Positions 27,101 to 35,040 of a stretch of DNA of 64,000 nucleotides are shown piece by piece. Source of the DNA: Humitalea rosea (GTDB taxonomy: Bacteria; Pseudomonadota; Alphaproteobacteria; Acetobacterales; Acetobacteraceae). Position numbers and translations under genes: made by a program. Within the stretch, counting starts at the first letter, position 1. Every line of letters begins with the position of its first letter. The notes beneath the pieces were generated by a model. That model was not told the DNA's origin, searched no databases, and saw only the letters and a list, made by a program, of their open reading frames with translations. Location of the stretch: contig NZ_QKYU01000004.1 in assembly GCF_003253705.1 (NCBI RefSeq), positions 124,001 through 188,000 of the forward strand, read 5' to 3'.

Positions 27101-28477
27101 CTGGTTGGCCTCGATCCGCGCCGCGTCCCAGGAGCCGGCGTCGGTGAGGCGGAAGGGCGCCGGCGCCACGCCCGCGGCGCGCAGGGCGACCAGCCGGCCG
27201 ACCACCTCATGCAGCGGCAGGCCCGATTCCCCTGCCCCCGCCCGCATCGCCGCCGCATGCTGGTTCAGCCGCCCGCGCAAGGCACCCAACCGCCGCACCG
27301 CCTGCGCCTTGTCGGGCACCGGCGGCAGCGGCAAGGCGAAGGCGTCGCGCAGCCCGTCGAGAAAGCCGCGGCGGGACGCCGCCTGATCATGCAGGTCGAG
27401 GCAGGCGGCGCCGAGGCCGATGGCGCCGAGCCGGCGCTGCACCACCTCCAGTGCCGCCCGCTTCTCGGCCAGGAACAGGACCGAGCGGCCATCCAGGATG
27501 GCATTGGCCAGGATGTTGACGATCACCTGGCTCTTGCCGGTGCCGGGCGGGCCCTGGATCACGAGATGCCCGGGCGCCTCGGCCGCCGGCAGGCCACGAG
27601 CGGCGCGGAAGGCGGCACCGCCCCGGCGCACGGTCTCATTGGCCAGGGCCTGGCTGGCGTCGAGGTCCAGCACCTGGTCCAGCACCTCGACCGGGATCTC
27701 GGCATCGACATCGGCGCTGTCATCGAGCGGCGTGGCGGCAGCCATCGTGCCGCCGCCCACCAGCGCCTGCACCAGCGGATGCACGGCAAGGCCGGGGTTG
27801 GTCGCCGGGTCCAGGTCCCGCCACATCAGGAAGCGGGCGAAGGAGAAGATGCCGAGCGACATCGCCTCCGGCTCGACCGACCAGCCCGGACGGCCGGCGA
27901 CAAGGGCGGCGACCGCCTGCCCCCAGGCCTCGGGCGCATAGGCCTCGGGGAAGGGCGGCAGGTCGAGACCGAATTCCGCGTGCAGCTTTTCGCGGAGGCA
28001 GGGGTTGTCCTCGGGCTCGGCGCCCGGTGCGGCACGCAGAGAAAACACCTGCCGCGCCCCGCTGCGTTCCAACACCACGGGCAGGAAGGCGAGCGGCGCC
28101 CGGCGCGCGACCGCGGGGGTGCCGGGATCGTGCCAGACCAGCACGCCGATCGCGAGGAACAGCGCCGGCACGCCGGTCTCCTCCCGCAGGGTCCGGGCGT
28201 CGAGCGCGAGGCCGCGCAGCCGGCGCGTCGCCATCGCCTCGGGCAAGGCGAGGCGTAGTTTGGTGTCGCTCTGCCAAGCGGTGTCGGTGCCGCCGAGGTC
28301 ATGCTCGAAGCCATAGGCCTTGCCGTCGAGCAGCCGCGCCAGCACCGGCGCGGCGGCCTCCCCCGCCAGCGGCAGGATACCGGGCGAGGAGGCGGGCAGC
28401 GCCAGCAGCCGGTTGCGGGTGGAGAGGTCGAGCAGCGCGCGACGCGCCTCGGCCAAAGCTGGGCCGATCTCAGCCAT
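24122..28477 (-). CDS. DUF4011 superfamily 1 helicase with C-terminal nuclease-like domain
   Basis: Large 1451-residue protein. The N-terminus is DUF4011 (ARRALLDLSTRNRLLALP). The helicase core has Walker A VIQGPPGTGKSQVIVNILAN (about 305-320), Walker B FDLLVMDEASQVEPVDAL (about 870), the motif III-like VVVGDDRQMPPT, LRWHYRSRHESLIAVSNAQFY and NVLITRAKRQLVVFSS. A Vsr/DUF559-like nuclease fold follows (LFLDVAARREGAWLIGVEADG, RDRERGRAQALVMMGWRLHRAW), then a DUF3320-like tail. Homologues are often 1700-2000 residues, so this one is compact. Similar proteins occur in anti-phage contexts, but here it is a single gene overlapping an antiporter by 8 bp. Defence is possible, not shown. Confidence 0.88.
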   Translation of the reverse strand: MAEIGPALAEARRALLDLSTRNRLLALPASSPGILPLAGEAAAPVLARLLDGKAYGFEHDLGGTDTAWQSDTKLRLALPEAMATRRLRGLALDARTLREETGVPALFLAIGVLVWHDPGTPAVARRAPLAFLPVVLERSGARQVFSLRAAPGAEPEDNPCLREKLHAEFGLDLPPFPEAYAPEAWGQAVAALVAGRPGWSVEPEAMSLGIFSFARFLMWRDLDPATNPGLAVHPLVQALVGGGTMAAATPLDDSADVDAEIPVEVLDQVLDLDASQALANETVRRGGAAFRAARGLPAAEAPGHLVIQGPPGTGKSQVIVNILANAILDGRSVLFLAEKRAALEVVQRRLGAIGLGAACLDLHDQAASRRGFLDGLRDAFALPLPPVPDKAQAVRRLGALRGRLNQHAAAMRAGAGESGLPLHEVVGRLVALRAAGVAPAPFRLTDAGSWDAARIEANQRHAAALAALAPAARGPWRGVGAGPGGAERILGALPGWIRSLAATPGTVADAEAALAAEALVAAAPVHDPLTMANPAWADPARLRALAEAAAAANPALLAPGALDVDGIVAARDALSEPAGMFGFLSGTRRAAQAVAARVARDPAAALPAFAAALAGQALRQGDALGRAAFGQLWGRDPAALLALVGFVETRGIPLPPDPVLLAAATSWRALRAATGLEPEAGFGTATPELSTVALRLADWAADPEGLPAWRAWCAAREAAGPDLAPLAEALLAEAPLAEALADGSLPPEAAAGTWNRAVHDALLAVALRDRPALAGFDGEAMDRTVTEFGEAAEQRLTIAREETAHAHAAAVATARARPGYAVLRGEWEKKRGHLPVRELLRRAGDAIALAKPIVMASPLSVAQFLPQDARFDLLVMDEASQVEPVDALGAIARCGQLVVVGDDRQMPPTRFFQRMTDDDEAPDEATDGPAAREVESILGLCNARGMPSALLRWHYRSRHESLIAVSNAQFYGGRLNVLPSPRPRDAGFGLSMVRVAGVATQGSNPVEAAAVADAVMAHAKASPGETLGVAAFSIRQRDAILDALEEKRRADPSAEAFFAAHPAEPFFVKNLENVQGDERDSIFLSIGYGRDAEGRMAMRFGPVGQQGGERRLNVLITRAKRQLVVFSSIGAEEIDLARTDGNGGEAALRAFLAYAAGGPAPGRDAVTTGDAGPLAGTMATALTGAGLQAGTRIGLAGLFLDVAARREGAWLIGVEADGADRSAVTAARDRERGRAQALVMMGWRLHRAWHLAWLQRPEAEGARLLAAAGIAPAVAALPAATGLAGAYVEATVVLERAPAAVPFASLAEVIVEILAAEAPIHPEAIAERLRLASGEAALSPEDRTAIAQALRLARGLHGAIEAAGFWAMPDSVIAPRDRRAAAPHLRRAAMVPPAEIEAAAVLLLETLPLAGEAALADAVHALLGLEPQAAPAIAARVAILAGSGRISPRAG

Positions 28478-30047
28478 GGGAGCGCCCGGTGCCGAGCAAC
28501 TGGCGCAGGCGCAATTCCTCGAAATCCAGATCCTGCGTCACCTTCTGCAGCAGGTCATCGGGCAGGTCGGAGGCCTCGTTGTGCGCCAGCAGCCGCGCCC
28601 GCCCGGCGCGCAGCGCGGCGAGGCGCATCTGCAGCCGCGCGGTCAGTTCGGCGCGGCTGGCGCCCTTGGCGACACCGAGGAAGACGCGCGCCTTGTCACG
28701 GTATTCCGGGATCAGATCGGCGGCGATGGCACCATCCAGCGGGCTTTCCAGCCGCCCCTGCAGATCGGCCAGCGAGGCATCGGCGACGAGACGCAACACC
28801 TCGGCCTCCGCCAGATCCAGCCCGGCAGGCATCGGCTCCTCGGCCCCCATGCGCTTGATCACCCATTCCAGCGTGGTGCCCTGGACCACCAGGGTCGCAA
28901 GGATGGCGCAGAAGGCGAGGAAGGCAATGAGGTTGCGTTCGGGGAAATCCAGCGGCAGCGCCAGCGCGGCCGCCAGCGACACCACCCCCCGCATCCCCGC
29001 CCAGGCGACGACCATGGTGTGCCGCCAGGGTGGCAAGGGATCGCGCCGCGCCACCGCCGGGATCAGCCGCGCCAGCAAGGTCGCGGGAAACACCCAGATG
29101 AAGCGCGAGAGGATCAACGCGACGGACAGCGTCACCGCGACCACGGCGATGAACCAGGGGTTGCGCCCGGCCAGCCCGTCCAGGATGTCGTTGAGTTGCA
29201 GCCCGACCAGGATGAAGACCAGGCTGGTCAGCACGAAATCCACGAACTCCCAGACCGCGCTCGCCGCCAGCCGTGTCTGGGGTGAGTAGATGATGAGGAA
29301 CCGGCGCCCGACCAGTATGCCCGCCGTGACCACGGCGATGACGCCTGAGGCATGCACCGCCTCCGCCGCCAGATAGGCCGCGAAGCAGCAGAGAAACGAA
29401 AGCGCGGTCTCCAACAGGGTGTCGTCCAGGCGCCGGCTGATCCAGATCAGCCCCTTTCCGAACCCGTAGCCGATCGCGACACCGCCTAGCGCCGCGATCA
29501 GGAAGGCCACCCCGACGCCATCGAGCGAGACGCTGCCCGCCGCCACCGCCGCCACCGCGAAGCGGTAGAGCACCAGCGCCGTCGCGTCGTTCACCAGGCT
29601 CTCGCCTTCCAGGATGGTGACGATGCGGCGGGAGATGCGCAGCCGTTGCAACACCGCCGCCGCCGCCACCGCATCGGGCGGCGCGACGATGGCCCCGAGT
29701 GCGGCCGCCGCCGCCCAGGGCAGGTCCGGCAGCAGGAACCTGGCGACCACGGCGATGGCGACGGTGGTGAACAGCACCGCCCCCACCGCCAGCACCAGGA
29801 TCGGGCGGAGCGAGGCGCGGAAGGCGCGCCAGTCGGTCCTGAGCGCGCTGCCCATCAGCAGCGGCGGCAGGAAGAAGGCCAGCGCCAGTTCAGGGTCGAG
29901 CGAGACTTTCGGCAGCCCCGGCACAAAGGCCAGCGCCGAGCCGCCGAGCACCAGAACCACCGCATAGGGCAGCCCGGCCCAACGCGCGATGAGCGCGAGC
30001 ACCACGCAGGCTGCAAGGAGACCAAGGAGCGCTTCGACAATCGCCAT
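28470..30047 (-). CDS. Na+/H+ antiporter, CPA1 family
   Basis: Membrane exchanger of 525 residues with about 12 hydrophobic segments in the first 400 (for example WAAAAALGAIVAPPDAVAAAAVL, with the conserved acidic residue of the ion site). A cytoplasmic helical C-terminal tail follows (LADLQGRLESPLDG to QDLDFEELRLRQLL). GESLVNDATALVLYR is the CPA1 hallmark. Likely role is pH and Na+ homeostasis. The helicase gene starts inside its last codons, which couples their translation. Confidence 0.92.
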   Translation of the reverse strand: MAIVEALLGLLAACVVLALIARWAGLPYAVVLVLGGSALAFVPGLPKVSLDPELALAFFLPPLLMGSALRTDWRAFRASLRPILVLAVGAVLFTTVAIAVVARFLLPDLPWAAAAALGAIVAPPDAVAAAAVLQRLRISRRIVTILEGESLVNDATALVLYRFAVAAVAAGSVSLDGVGVAFLIAALGGVAIGYGFGKGLIWISRRLDDTLLETALSFLCCFAAYLAAEAVHASGVIAVVTAGILVGRRFLIIYSPQTRLAASAVWEFVDFVLTSLVFILVGLQLNDILDGLAGRNPWFIAVVAVTLSVALILSRFIWVFPATLLARLIPAVARRDPLPPWRHTMVVAWAGMRGVVSLAAALALPLDFPERNLIAFLAFCAILATLVVQGTTLEWVIKRMGAEEPMPAGLDLAEAEVLRLVADASLADLQGRLESPLDGAIAADLIPEYRDKARVFLGVAKGASRAELTARLQMRLAALRAGRARLLAHNEASDLPDDLLQKVTQDLDFEELRLRQLLGTGRSHG

Positions 30048-30091
30048 GCCGCGACGGTATGGCCAAGCGCACCCCGGTTGGGAAGCGGTGG

Positions 30092-30217
30092 TTAGAGGCG
30101 GACGCCCGAGGTGGCGAAGGCGACATCAACCGGGCGCTGCACCTCGCCCTGCAGCACCACCGAGGCGCCGACAGCGATGACCACCGCGACGACCAGCCCG
30201 CTGATGAATGCCTTCAT
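30092..30217 (-). CDS. Small single-span membrane protein (41 aa)
   Basis: The ATG at 30217 has a strong SD, GGAGGA, 8 nt upstream. The 41-residue product has one membrane helix (ISGLVVAVVIAVGASVVLQG) followed by a short polar tail, RPVDVAFATSGVRL. It was judged real because of the SD and clean hydrophobic profile in a gap between mobA and the antiporter. I do not recognise a named family; no function is proposed. Confidence 0.7.
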   Translation of the reverse strand: MKAFISGLVVAVVIAVGASVVLQGEVQRPVDVAFATSGVRL

Positions 30218-30243
30218 GACTGCTGTCCTCCGTTCCGGCGCCA

Positions 30244-30852
30244 TTACGGCGCGGCTGCGCCTGGATGCAAGAGCGCTTCGGCCTCGGCCAGTTCCTCGGG
30301 CGTGTTGGCGTTGAAAAACGGGTCGCGCGGGGTCGCGGGCCATTCCACCGCGACGCAGCCGTGGCGCGCGGTCCAGCGATCGATCTTGCGCTCCCCGGCC
30401 GCGATCGCGGCGGCGAGGTCCCCCCGCAGCGCGACCGGCCAGAGGCCGATCGGCGGATGCGTCCAGCCGCCGGAGGCCGCACAAGCCAGCGGCCCCGCCG
30501 CCCGCAGCCGCGCCACCAGATCATCCGGCAGGAAGGGCGAATCGCCCGGCGCGGTGACGACGTAGTCCAGGTCGGGCCGCATCGCCGCCGCCCAGTCCAG
30601 TGCTGCGAGGATACCGGCCAGCGGCCCCGGGTGGTCCGGCAGGCTGTCCGGCACCACCGGCAGGCCGAAACCCGCGAAGCGCGCGGGGTCGCCATTGGCG
30701 TTGAGGATCACCGCCTGCGCCTGCGGCGCCAGCCGTTCCAGCACATGCGCCAGCAGCGGCCGGCCGCCGAGGGTCCGCAACGGCTTGTCCCCGCCACCCA
30801 TCCGGCGCGCGAGGCCGCCGGCCAGCACGCAGGCCAGCACGTCGCTCGTCAT
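30244..30852 (-). CDS. mobA: Molybdenum cofactor guanylyltransferase
   Basis: Attaches GMP to molybdopterin to form the guanine-dinucleotide cofactor of DMSO reductase-type enzymes such as formate dehydrogenase. The 202-residue protein has the nucleotide loop [18 protein letters not shown], the [14 protein letters not shown] metal-binding Asp region and [10 protein letters not shown]. It overlaps fdhD by ATGA, a logical pairing because FdhD and Mob both serve formate dehydrogenase maturation. Confidence 0.95.
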   Translation of the reverse strand: MTSDVLACVLAGGLARRMGGGDKPLRTLGGRPLLAHVLERLAPQAQAVILNANGDPARFAGFGLPVVPDSLPDHPGPLAGILAALDWAAAMRPDLDYVVTAPGDSPFLPDDLVARLRAAGPLACAASGGWTHPPIGLWPVALRGDLAAAIAAGERKIDRWTARHGCVAVEWPATPRDPFFNANTPEELAEAEALLHPGAAAP

Positions 30853-31730
30853 TCCGCCGTCTCGCGGCTGTTGCGGCGCCAGTGGCGGGCGTCCTCGGGC
30901 GGGACCTGGTCAGGGTCGGTGTCGAAGACGATCCGCGATTGCCCGGCCAGGGCCACGAAGCGCTTGCCCTTGCAGCGGCCGATCAGGGTCAGGTTCGCCT
31001 CCCGCGCCAGATCCACCGCCCAGGCGGTGAAGCCCGAGCGGCTGAGCAGGATCGGGATGCCCATGCGGACGGATTTGATCACCATCTCCGAGGTCAGCCG
31101 GCCGGTGGTGTAGAAGATCTTGTCGGCACCGGAGACGCCCTCGCGGAACATCCAGCCGGCGATCTTGTCCACCGCATTGTGCCGGCCGACGTCCTCCATA
31201 TAGACCAGCGGCGCATCGGCCCGCGCCAGCGCGCAGCCGTGGATGGCACCGGCCTCCAGATACAGCGTCGGCAGCGTGTTGATCGTGCGCAGCAGCCCAT
31301 AGAGCCAGGAGGTGCGCAGCACCGCATCCGGCGCCAGGGTCACATTGGCAAAGCCTTCCATCAGGTCGCCGAAGGCGGTGCCCTGGGCGCAGCCGCTGGT
31401 CAGCGTCTTCTTGCGCAGCTTCTGTTCGAAATCGGTGCGGGTGTCGGTGCGGACGACGACCACGCCGAGGTCCTCGTCATGATCGACCGCCGTCACCGTG
31501 TCCTGCGGCCGCAGCATCCCCTGGTTCAGCAGATAGCCGACCGCCAGATCCTCCGGCCGGTCGCCGATCGTCATCATGGTCACGATCTCCTGCCCGTTCA
31601 GGTAGAGGGTGAGCGGGCGTTCGACGGTGACCGAGGTCTCGATCTCCTGGCCGGTATGGTCGAGGCCGGTGACGCGGCGGGTCAGCCGCGGGTCGGAGGG
31701 GTCGGGCTGGACAAGGAGGGGCGCGGTCAT
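30849..31730 (-). CDS. fdhD: Formate dehydrogenase accessory sulfurtransferase FdhD
   Basis: Transfers sulfur from IscS to the molybdenum cofactor of formate dehydrogenase. The 293-residue protein has [32 protein letters not shown], the catalytic loop [10 protein letters not shown] and [16 protein letters not shown]. The loop keeps only one Cys (Cys114), whereas E. coli FdhD has a CxxC pair there. Single-Cys forms are known in the family, so activity is still likely. No formate dehydrogenase is in the window. Confidence 0.95.
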   Translation of the reverse strand: MTAPLLVQPDPSDPRLTRRVTGLDHTGQEIETSVTVERPLTLYLNGQEIVTMMTIGDRPEDLAVGYLLNQGMLRPQDTVTAVDHDEDLGVVVVRTDTRTDFEQKLRKKTLTSGCAQGTAFGDLMEGFANVTLAPDAVLRTSWLYGLLRTINTLPTLYLEAGAIHGCALARADAPLVYMEDVGRHNAVDKIAGWMFREGVSGADKIFYTTGRLTSEMVIKSVRMGIPILLSRSGFTAWAVDLAREANLTLIGRCKGKRFVALAGQSRIVFDTDPDQVPPEDARHWRRNSRETAE

Positions 31731-31766
31731 CGCATGCAGATGCGACCGCGCCCCGAATGCCGCAAG

Positions 31767-32198
31767 CTATCCCCTGATCGACATCGGCCGCATCAGGAAC
31801 ACCGTGCCCCAGCCAAAAGCCCCGTTCAGCAGCAGCGCCCGCCACATCCGGTCGAACACCCAGAGCCCGTCGAAGGGCGGCAGCCCCTTCATGGCGGTGA
31901 CGACGTACCAGCCGAAGGCGCTGCATACGATGGCGCCGAAGAGGAAGCCGAACAGCAGGTCCGGCACCGGCAGCAACCGCAGGCACAGCGCGATCACGAT
32001 TCCCCAGATCCCGCCCCAGAACATCAGCGAGAACAGCTGCGGCACCCCATAGGGCGGGACCGGCCGGAAGCTGAACCCCGGTGTAGGCATCAGCCCGGCC
32101 AGGTGATGCAGCAGGAACACCGTGCCCTGGTGGAAGATCAGCACGGACAGGGCGCCGGCCAGGAAGCCGAGCGGAATGGCGCGTTTGAGGTGGTTCAT
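31767..32198 (-). CDS. Four-helix membrane protein of unknown function
   Basis: A 143-residue protein with about four membrane segments (AIPLGFLAGALSVLIFHQG, FSLMFWGGIWGIVIALCLRLL, LLFGFLFGAIVCSAFGWYVV and LLLNGAFGWGTVFLM). Its conserved-looking tracts, FHQG and FWGGIWG, recall uncharacterised alphaproteobacterial membrane proteins, but I cannot name a family with confidence. It lies upstream of fdhD on the same strand with a 36-nt gap. Confidence 0.75.
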   Translation of the reverse strand: MNHLKRAIPLGFLAGALSVLIFHQGTVFLLHHLAGLMPTPGFSFRPVPPYGVPQLFSLMFWGGIWGIVIALCLRLLPVPDLLFGFLFGAIVCSAFGWYVVTAMKGLPPFDGLWVFDRMWRALLLNGAFGWGTVFLMRPMSIRG

Positions 32199-32328
32199 CT
32201 GCTGTGGTCCCCGATCGTGCGAATCCTGCGCCGCACAGCGAGGAGCGGCAAGACCAGTCGCGCGGACGAAAACCAAGGCGCGTCCGGGGTGTTATGGCAG
32301 GAGGCCCGCCCAACGCAGGAGGCTTCTC

Positions 32329-32478
32329 ATGCGCACCCGCAGCACCGCGCCCGCAATGGCGGGCGAGCCGATGCGCGAGCCGCATCTGGCGGCCATCACC
32401 GCGGCGCGGGAAGCGGTGCGGCGGCGCGGGGGGCGGGAGGCATTGCGCCAGATCGACCAGGCCCTCGGCGCCGGCTGA
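32329..32478 (+). CDS. Small basic protein of unknown function (49 aa)
   Basis: AGGAGG sits 6 nt before this ATG, one of the clearest SD sequences in the region. The 49-residue product is Arg- and Ala-rich and probably helical (HLAAITAAREAVRRRGGREA, then LRQIDQALGAG). It lies 86 nt upstream of the TPP-enzyme gene on the same strand. I do not recognise it. Confidence 0.55.
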   Translation: MRTRSTAPAMAGEPMREPHLAAITAAREAVRRRGGREALRQIDQALGAG

Positions 32479-32564
32479 GCGCGCTTGGCGTTTTTCCCGC
32501 CCGGCGGGGTTGCGGGGCCAGGGAGGCCCGCGCACCCTTGCAAGAACAATCGGGAGCAAACGCA

Positions 32565-34103
32565 GTGAACGGTGCCGAAAGCCTGGTGCATTCCCTTCTC
32601 GCGAGCGGGGTGACGACCTGCTTCAGCAACCCCGGCACCAGCGAGATGCATTTCGTCGCGGCGCTGGACCGGATCCCGGGGATGCGCTGCGTGCTCGGAT
32701 TGCAGGAAAACGTCGTCACCGGCATGGCCGATGGCTATTGGCGGATGACCGGCGATCCCGCCTGCACCCTGCTGCATTGCGGGCCGGGCCTGGCCAATGG
32801 CCTGGCCAATCTGCACAATGCCCGCCGCGCGCGCAGCGGCATCGTCAACATCGTCGGTGACCAGGCGACCTACCATCGCCCATTGGACGCCCAGTTGACC
32901 GCCGATACCGAAGGCTTTGCCCGCGGCGTCTCCGCCTGGGTCCGCACCGCGACCGATGCCAAGACCGTGGGCGCCGAGGCCGCCATCGCCGCCCAGGTCG
33001 CCCGCACCCATCCCGGCCAGATCGCGACCCTGATCCTGCCCGCCGACACCGCCTGGAACGAGGGCGGCGTGCCCGCCGCGCGCCTGCCCGATCCGATCTC
33101 GCCGCAGGCCGATCCGCATGCCATCCAGACCGTGGCGGATGTGCTGCGGACCCGAAAGAACGTGCTGATCCTGCTCGGCGGCCCGGCGCTGCGGGGCAAG
33201 GCCCAGGCTTTGGCCCATCGCATCGCCGCCGCCACCGGCGCGCGCATCCTGGCCGAGATGAGCAGCGCCCGCGTCGAGCGCGGCCGTGGCCGCCCGCAGT
33301 TGGAACGGGTGCCCTACCCCGTCGATGTCGCCGTCGCCGCACTGGCCGATGTCGAGCATCTGGTGCTGGTGAACAGCAAGGCGCCGGTCGGCTTCTTCGC
33401 CTATCCGGGCAAGCCCAGCCTGCATTACCCACCCACCGCCGGGGTGCATGTGCTGACGCGCTACGAGCAGGAGCCGATCGCCGCCCTGACCACCTTGGCC
33501 GAGATGCTGGGCGCGCCCGAGGCCGCCATCCCCGACCCCGGCCCCCGCCCCGATATCGCCCGCGGGGCGCCGACGCCGGAGGGCCTGGCCCGCTGCGTCG
33601 CCGCCACCATCCCGGAGGACTGCATCATCGCCGATGAGAGCGTGAGCTTCGGCCGTGGCTTTTATGCCGAGACCCATGCCGCCCCCCCGCATGACTGGCT
33701 GCAGATCACCGGCGGCGCCATCGGCTGCGGCCTGCCACTCGCGACCGGGGCCGCGATCGGCGGCGGCGGCCGGCGGGTGCTGAGCCTGCAGGCGGATGGC
33801 TCGGCGATGTACACGCTCCAGGCGCTCTGGACCCAGGCGCGGGAGAAGCTGCCGGTGACGACCGTCATCCTCGCCAACCGGAAATACCAGATCCTGCTGG
33901 GCGAATATCAGGGCGTCGGCGCCAACCCCGGCCGCACCGCCATGGATATGCTGGATATCGGCAACCCGGATCTGGACTGGACCAAGCTCGCGGGCGGCAT
34001 GGGCGTGGAGGCGGCCAAGGCCCATTCGCTGGAAGAATGCGCCGACCTCATGCGCCAATCCTTCGCCCAGCCCGGACCCTTCGTCGTGGAGTTGGTGATA
34101 TGA
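32565..34103 (+). CDS. Thiamine diphosphate enzyme, acetolactate synthase large subunit-like
   Basis: A 512-residue ThDP-dependent enzyme. The PYR domain carries the cofactor-activating Glu in LGLQENVVTGMADGYWRMTG. The central domain is poor in FAD-type motifs, and the PP domain binds ThDP/Mg at LQADGSAMYTLQALWTQ to ILANRKYQI. It is shorter than true IlvB (about 570) and has no regulatory subunit gene, so it may be a decarboxylase or carboligase of the benzoylformate or oxalyl type. The GTG start has GGGAG 8 nt upstream. It overlaps the following SDR gene by ATGA. Confidence 0.85.
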   Translation: MNGAESLVHSLLASGVTTCFSNPGTSEMHFVAALDRIPGMRCVLGLQENVVTGMADGYWRMTGDPACTLLHCGPGLANGLANLHNARRARSGIVNIVGDQATYHRPLDAQLTADTEGFARGVSAWVRTATDAKTVGAEAAIAAQVARTHPGQIATLILPADTAWNEGGVPAARLPDPISPQADPHAIQTVADVLRTRKNVLILLGGPALRGKAQALAHRIAAATGARILAEMSSARVERGRGRPQLERVPYPVDVAVAALADVEHLVLVNSKAPVGFFAYPGKPSLHYPPTAGVHVLTRYEQEPIAALTTLAEMLGAPEAAIPDPGPRPDIARGAPTPEGLARCVAATIPEDCIIADESVSFGRGFYAETHAAPPHDWLQITGGAIGCGLPLATGAAIGGGGRRVLSLQADGSAMYTLQALWTQAREKLPVTTVILANRKYQILLGEYQGVGANPGRTAMDMLDIGNPDLDWTKLAGGMGVEAAKAHSLEECADLMRQSFAQPGPFVVELVI

Positions 34104-34879
34104 GCTTCGACCTCGGCCTCAGTGGCCAGAAAGTGCTCATCACGGGCGGCAGCAAGGGCATTGGCCTCGCCTGCGCCCATGGCTTCGCCGCCGCCGGCTG
34201 CGATGTGGTGCTGGCCTCGCGCAATGCCGAGGCCCTCGCCGCCGCGGCGGATGAGGTGCGCGGCAAGGCGCAGGTCTCGGTCGCGATCCATGCGGGCGAC
34301 CTCGGCGATGCCGCCACCCGCACGGCCCTGGCCGAGGCCCATCCGGACATCGACATACTGGTGAACAACGCCGGCGCCATCCCCGGCGGCAGCGTGGCGG
34401 ATTTCAGCTTCGAGCGTTGGTCCGAGGCCTGGGCGCTCAAGGTCATGGGCTACATCCATCTGACCATGCTCTATCTGCCGCGGATGCAGGCCCGCCGGTC
34501 CGGCGTGATCCTGAACATCATCGGCATGGCCGGGCGCTCCCCCCGCGCGGATTACATCTGCGGCGCCAGCGGCAATGCCGCCCTGATCGCCTTCACCGAG
34601 GCCGTCGGCGGCCGTAGCCTGGACCACAATGTCCGCGTGCTCGGGCTGAACCCGGCGGCGACCAATACCGACCGGATCAAATCCCTCGCCCGCACCCGCG
34701 CCAAGGCGCGCTTCGGCGATGAGGAGCGCTGGCAGGAGACGCTGGCGGGGCTGCCGCTGGGCCGGGCGATCGAACCCTCCGAATGCGGCGACCTTGCGGT
34801 ATTCCTGGCCAGCGAGCGCGCAGGATATATCAGCGGCACTGTCGTCGACCTCGATGGCGGCGGGCGCAACCGGTCCTGA
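34100..34879 (+). CDS. SDR-family protein with altered active site
   Basis: A 259-residue Rossmann protein with cofactor motif TGGSKGIG and NNAGAIPGG, ending ISGTVVDLDGGG. The catalytic Ser position reads LNIIGMAG and the YxxxK position reads YICGASGN, so Ser and Lys are not where a classical SDR has them; the Tyr is kept. It may use another proton relay or not be a dehydrogenase. It is coupled by ATGA to the TPP enzyme, so the two probably act on one pathway. Confidence 0.85.
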   Translation: MSFDLGLSGQKVLITGGSKGIGLACAHGFAAAGCDVVLASRNAEALAAAADEVRGKAQVSVAIHAGDLGDAATRTALAEAHPDIDILVNNAGAIPGGSVADFSFERWSEAWALKVMGYIHLTMLYLPRMQARRSGVILNIIGMAGRSPRADYICGASGNAALIAFTEAVGGRSLDHNVRVLGLNPAATNTDRIKSLARTRAKARFGDEERWQETLAGLPLGRAIEPSECGDLAVFLASERAGYISGTVVDLDGGGRNRS

Positions 34880-35040
34880 GACGCGATAAGGCCGCGCATC
34901 GCCTGAAAGGCGTGGCCCCGCTCACTAAAAGGTGCAAAGCTCAGAAGCATTTTTAGTGCCCCGTTTCTTGTAGGGCCACCCGTCGCGCGCCTGTCTCGCT
35001 TTTCCGACCAGCAACCACGCGACAATCGGGGGGTAAGGCC
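34880..35040. promoter_or_regulatory. AT-richer leader region with two inverted repeats
   Basis: This gap is less GC-rich than its surroundings. An imperfect GC hairpin at 34890-34917 may end the SDR transcript. A second inverted repeat has arms ACTAAAA (34924-34930) and TTTTAGT (34951-34957) with an inner TGC/GCA pair. It could be an operator for the following c-di-GMP gene or a bidirectional terminator. GGGGGGTAAGG at 35028-35038 is the only SD-like stretch before that gene. Confidence 0.45.

Noticed and set aside
25571-28258. 895-codon plus-strand open frame
   Set aside because: Antisense to the DUF4011 helicase, whose motifs are unmistakable.
24000-28500. Multi-gene defence island around the DUF4011 gene
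   Set aside because: Neighbours are mscL, an antiporter and molybdenum-cofactor genes; no second defence gene, integrase or tRNA is present.
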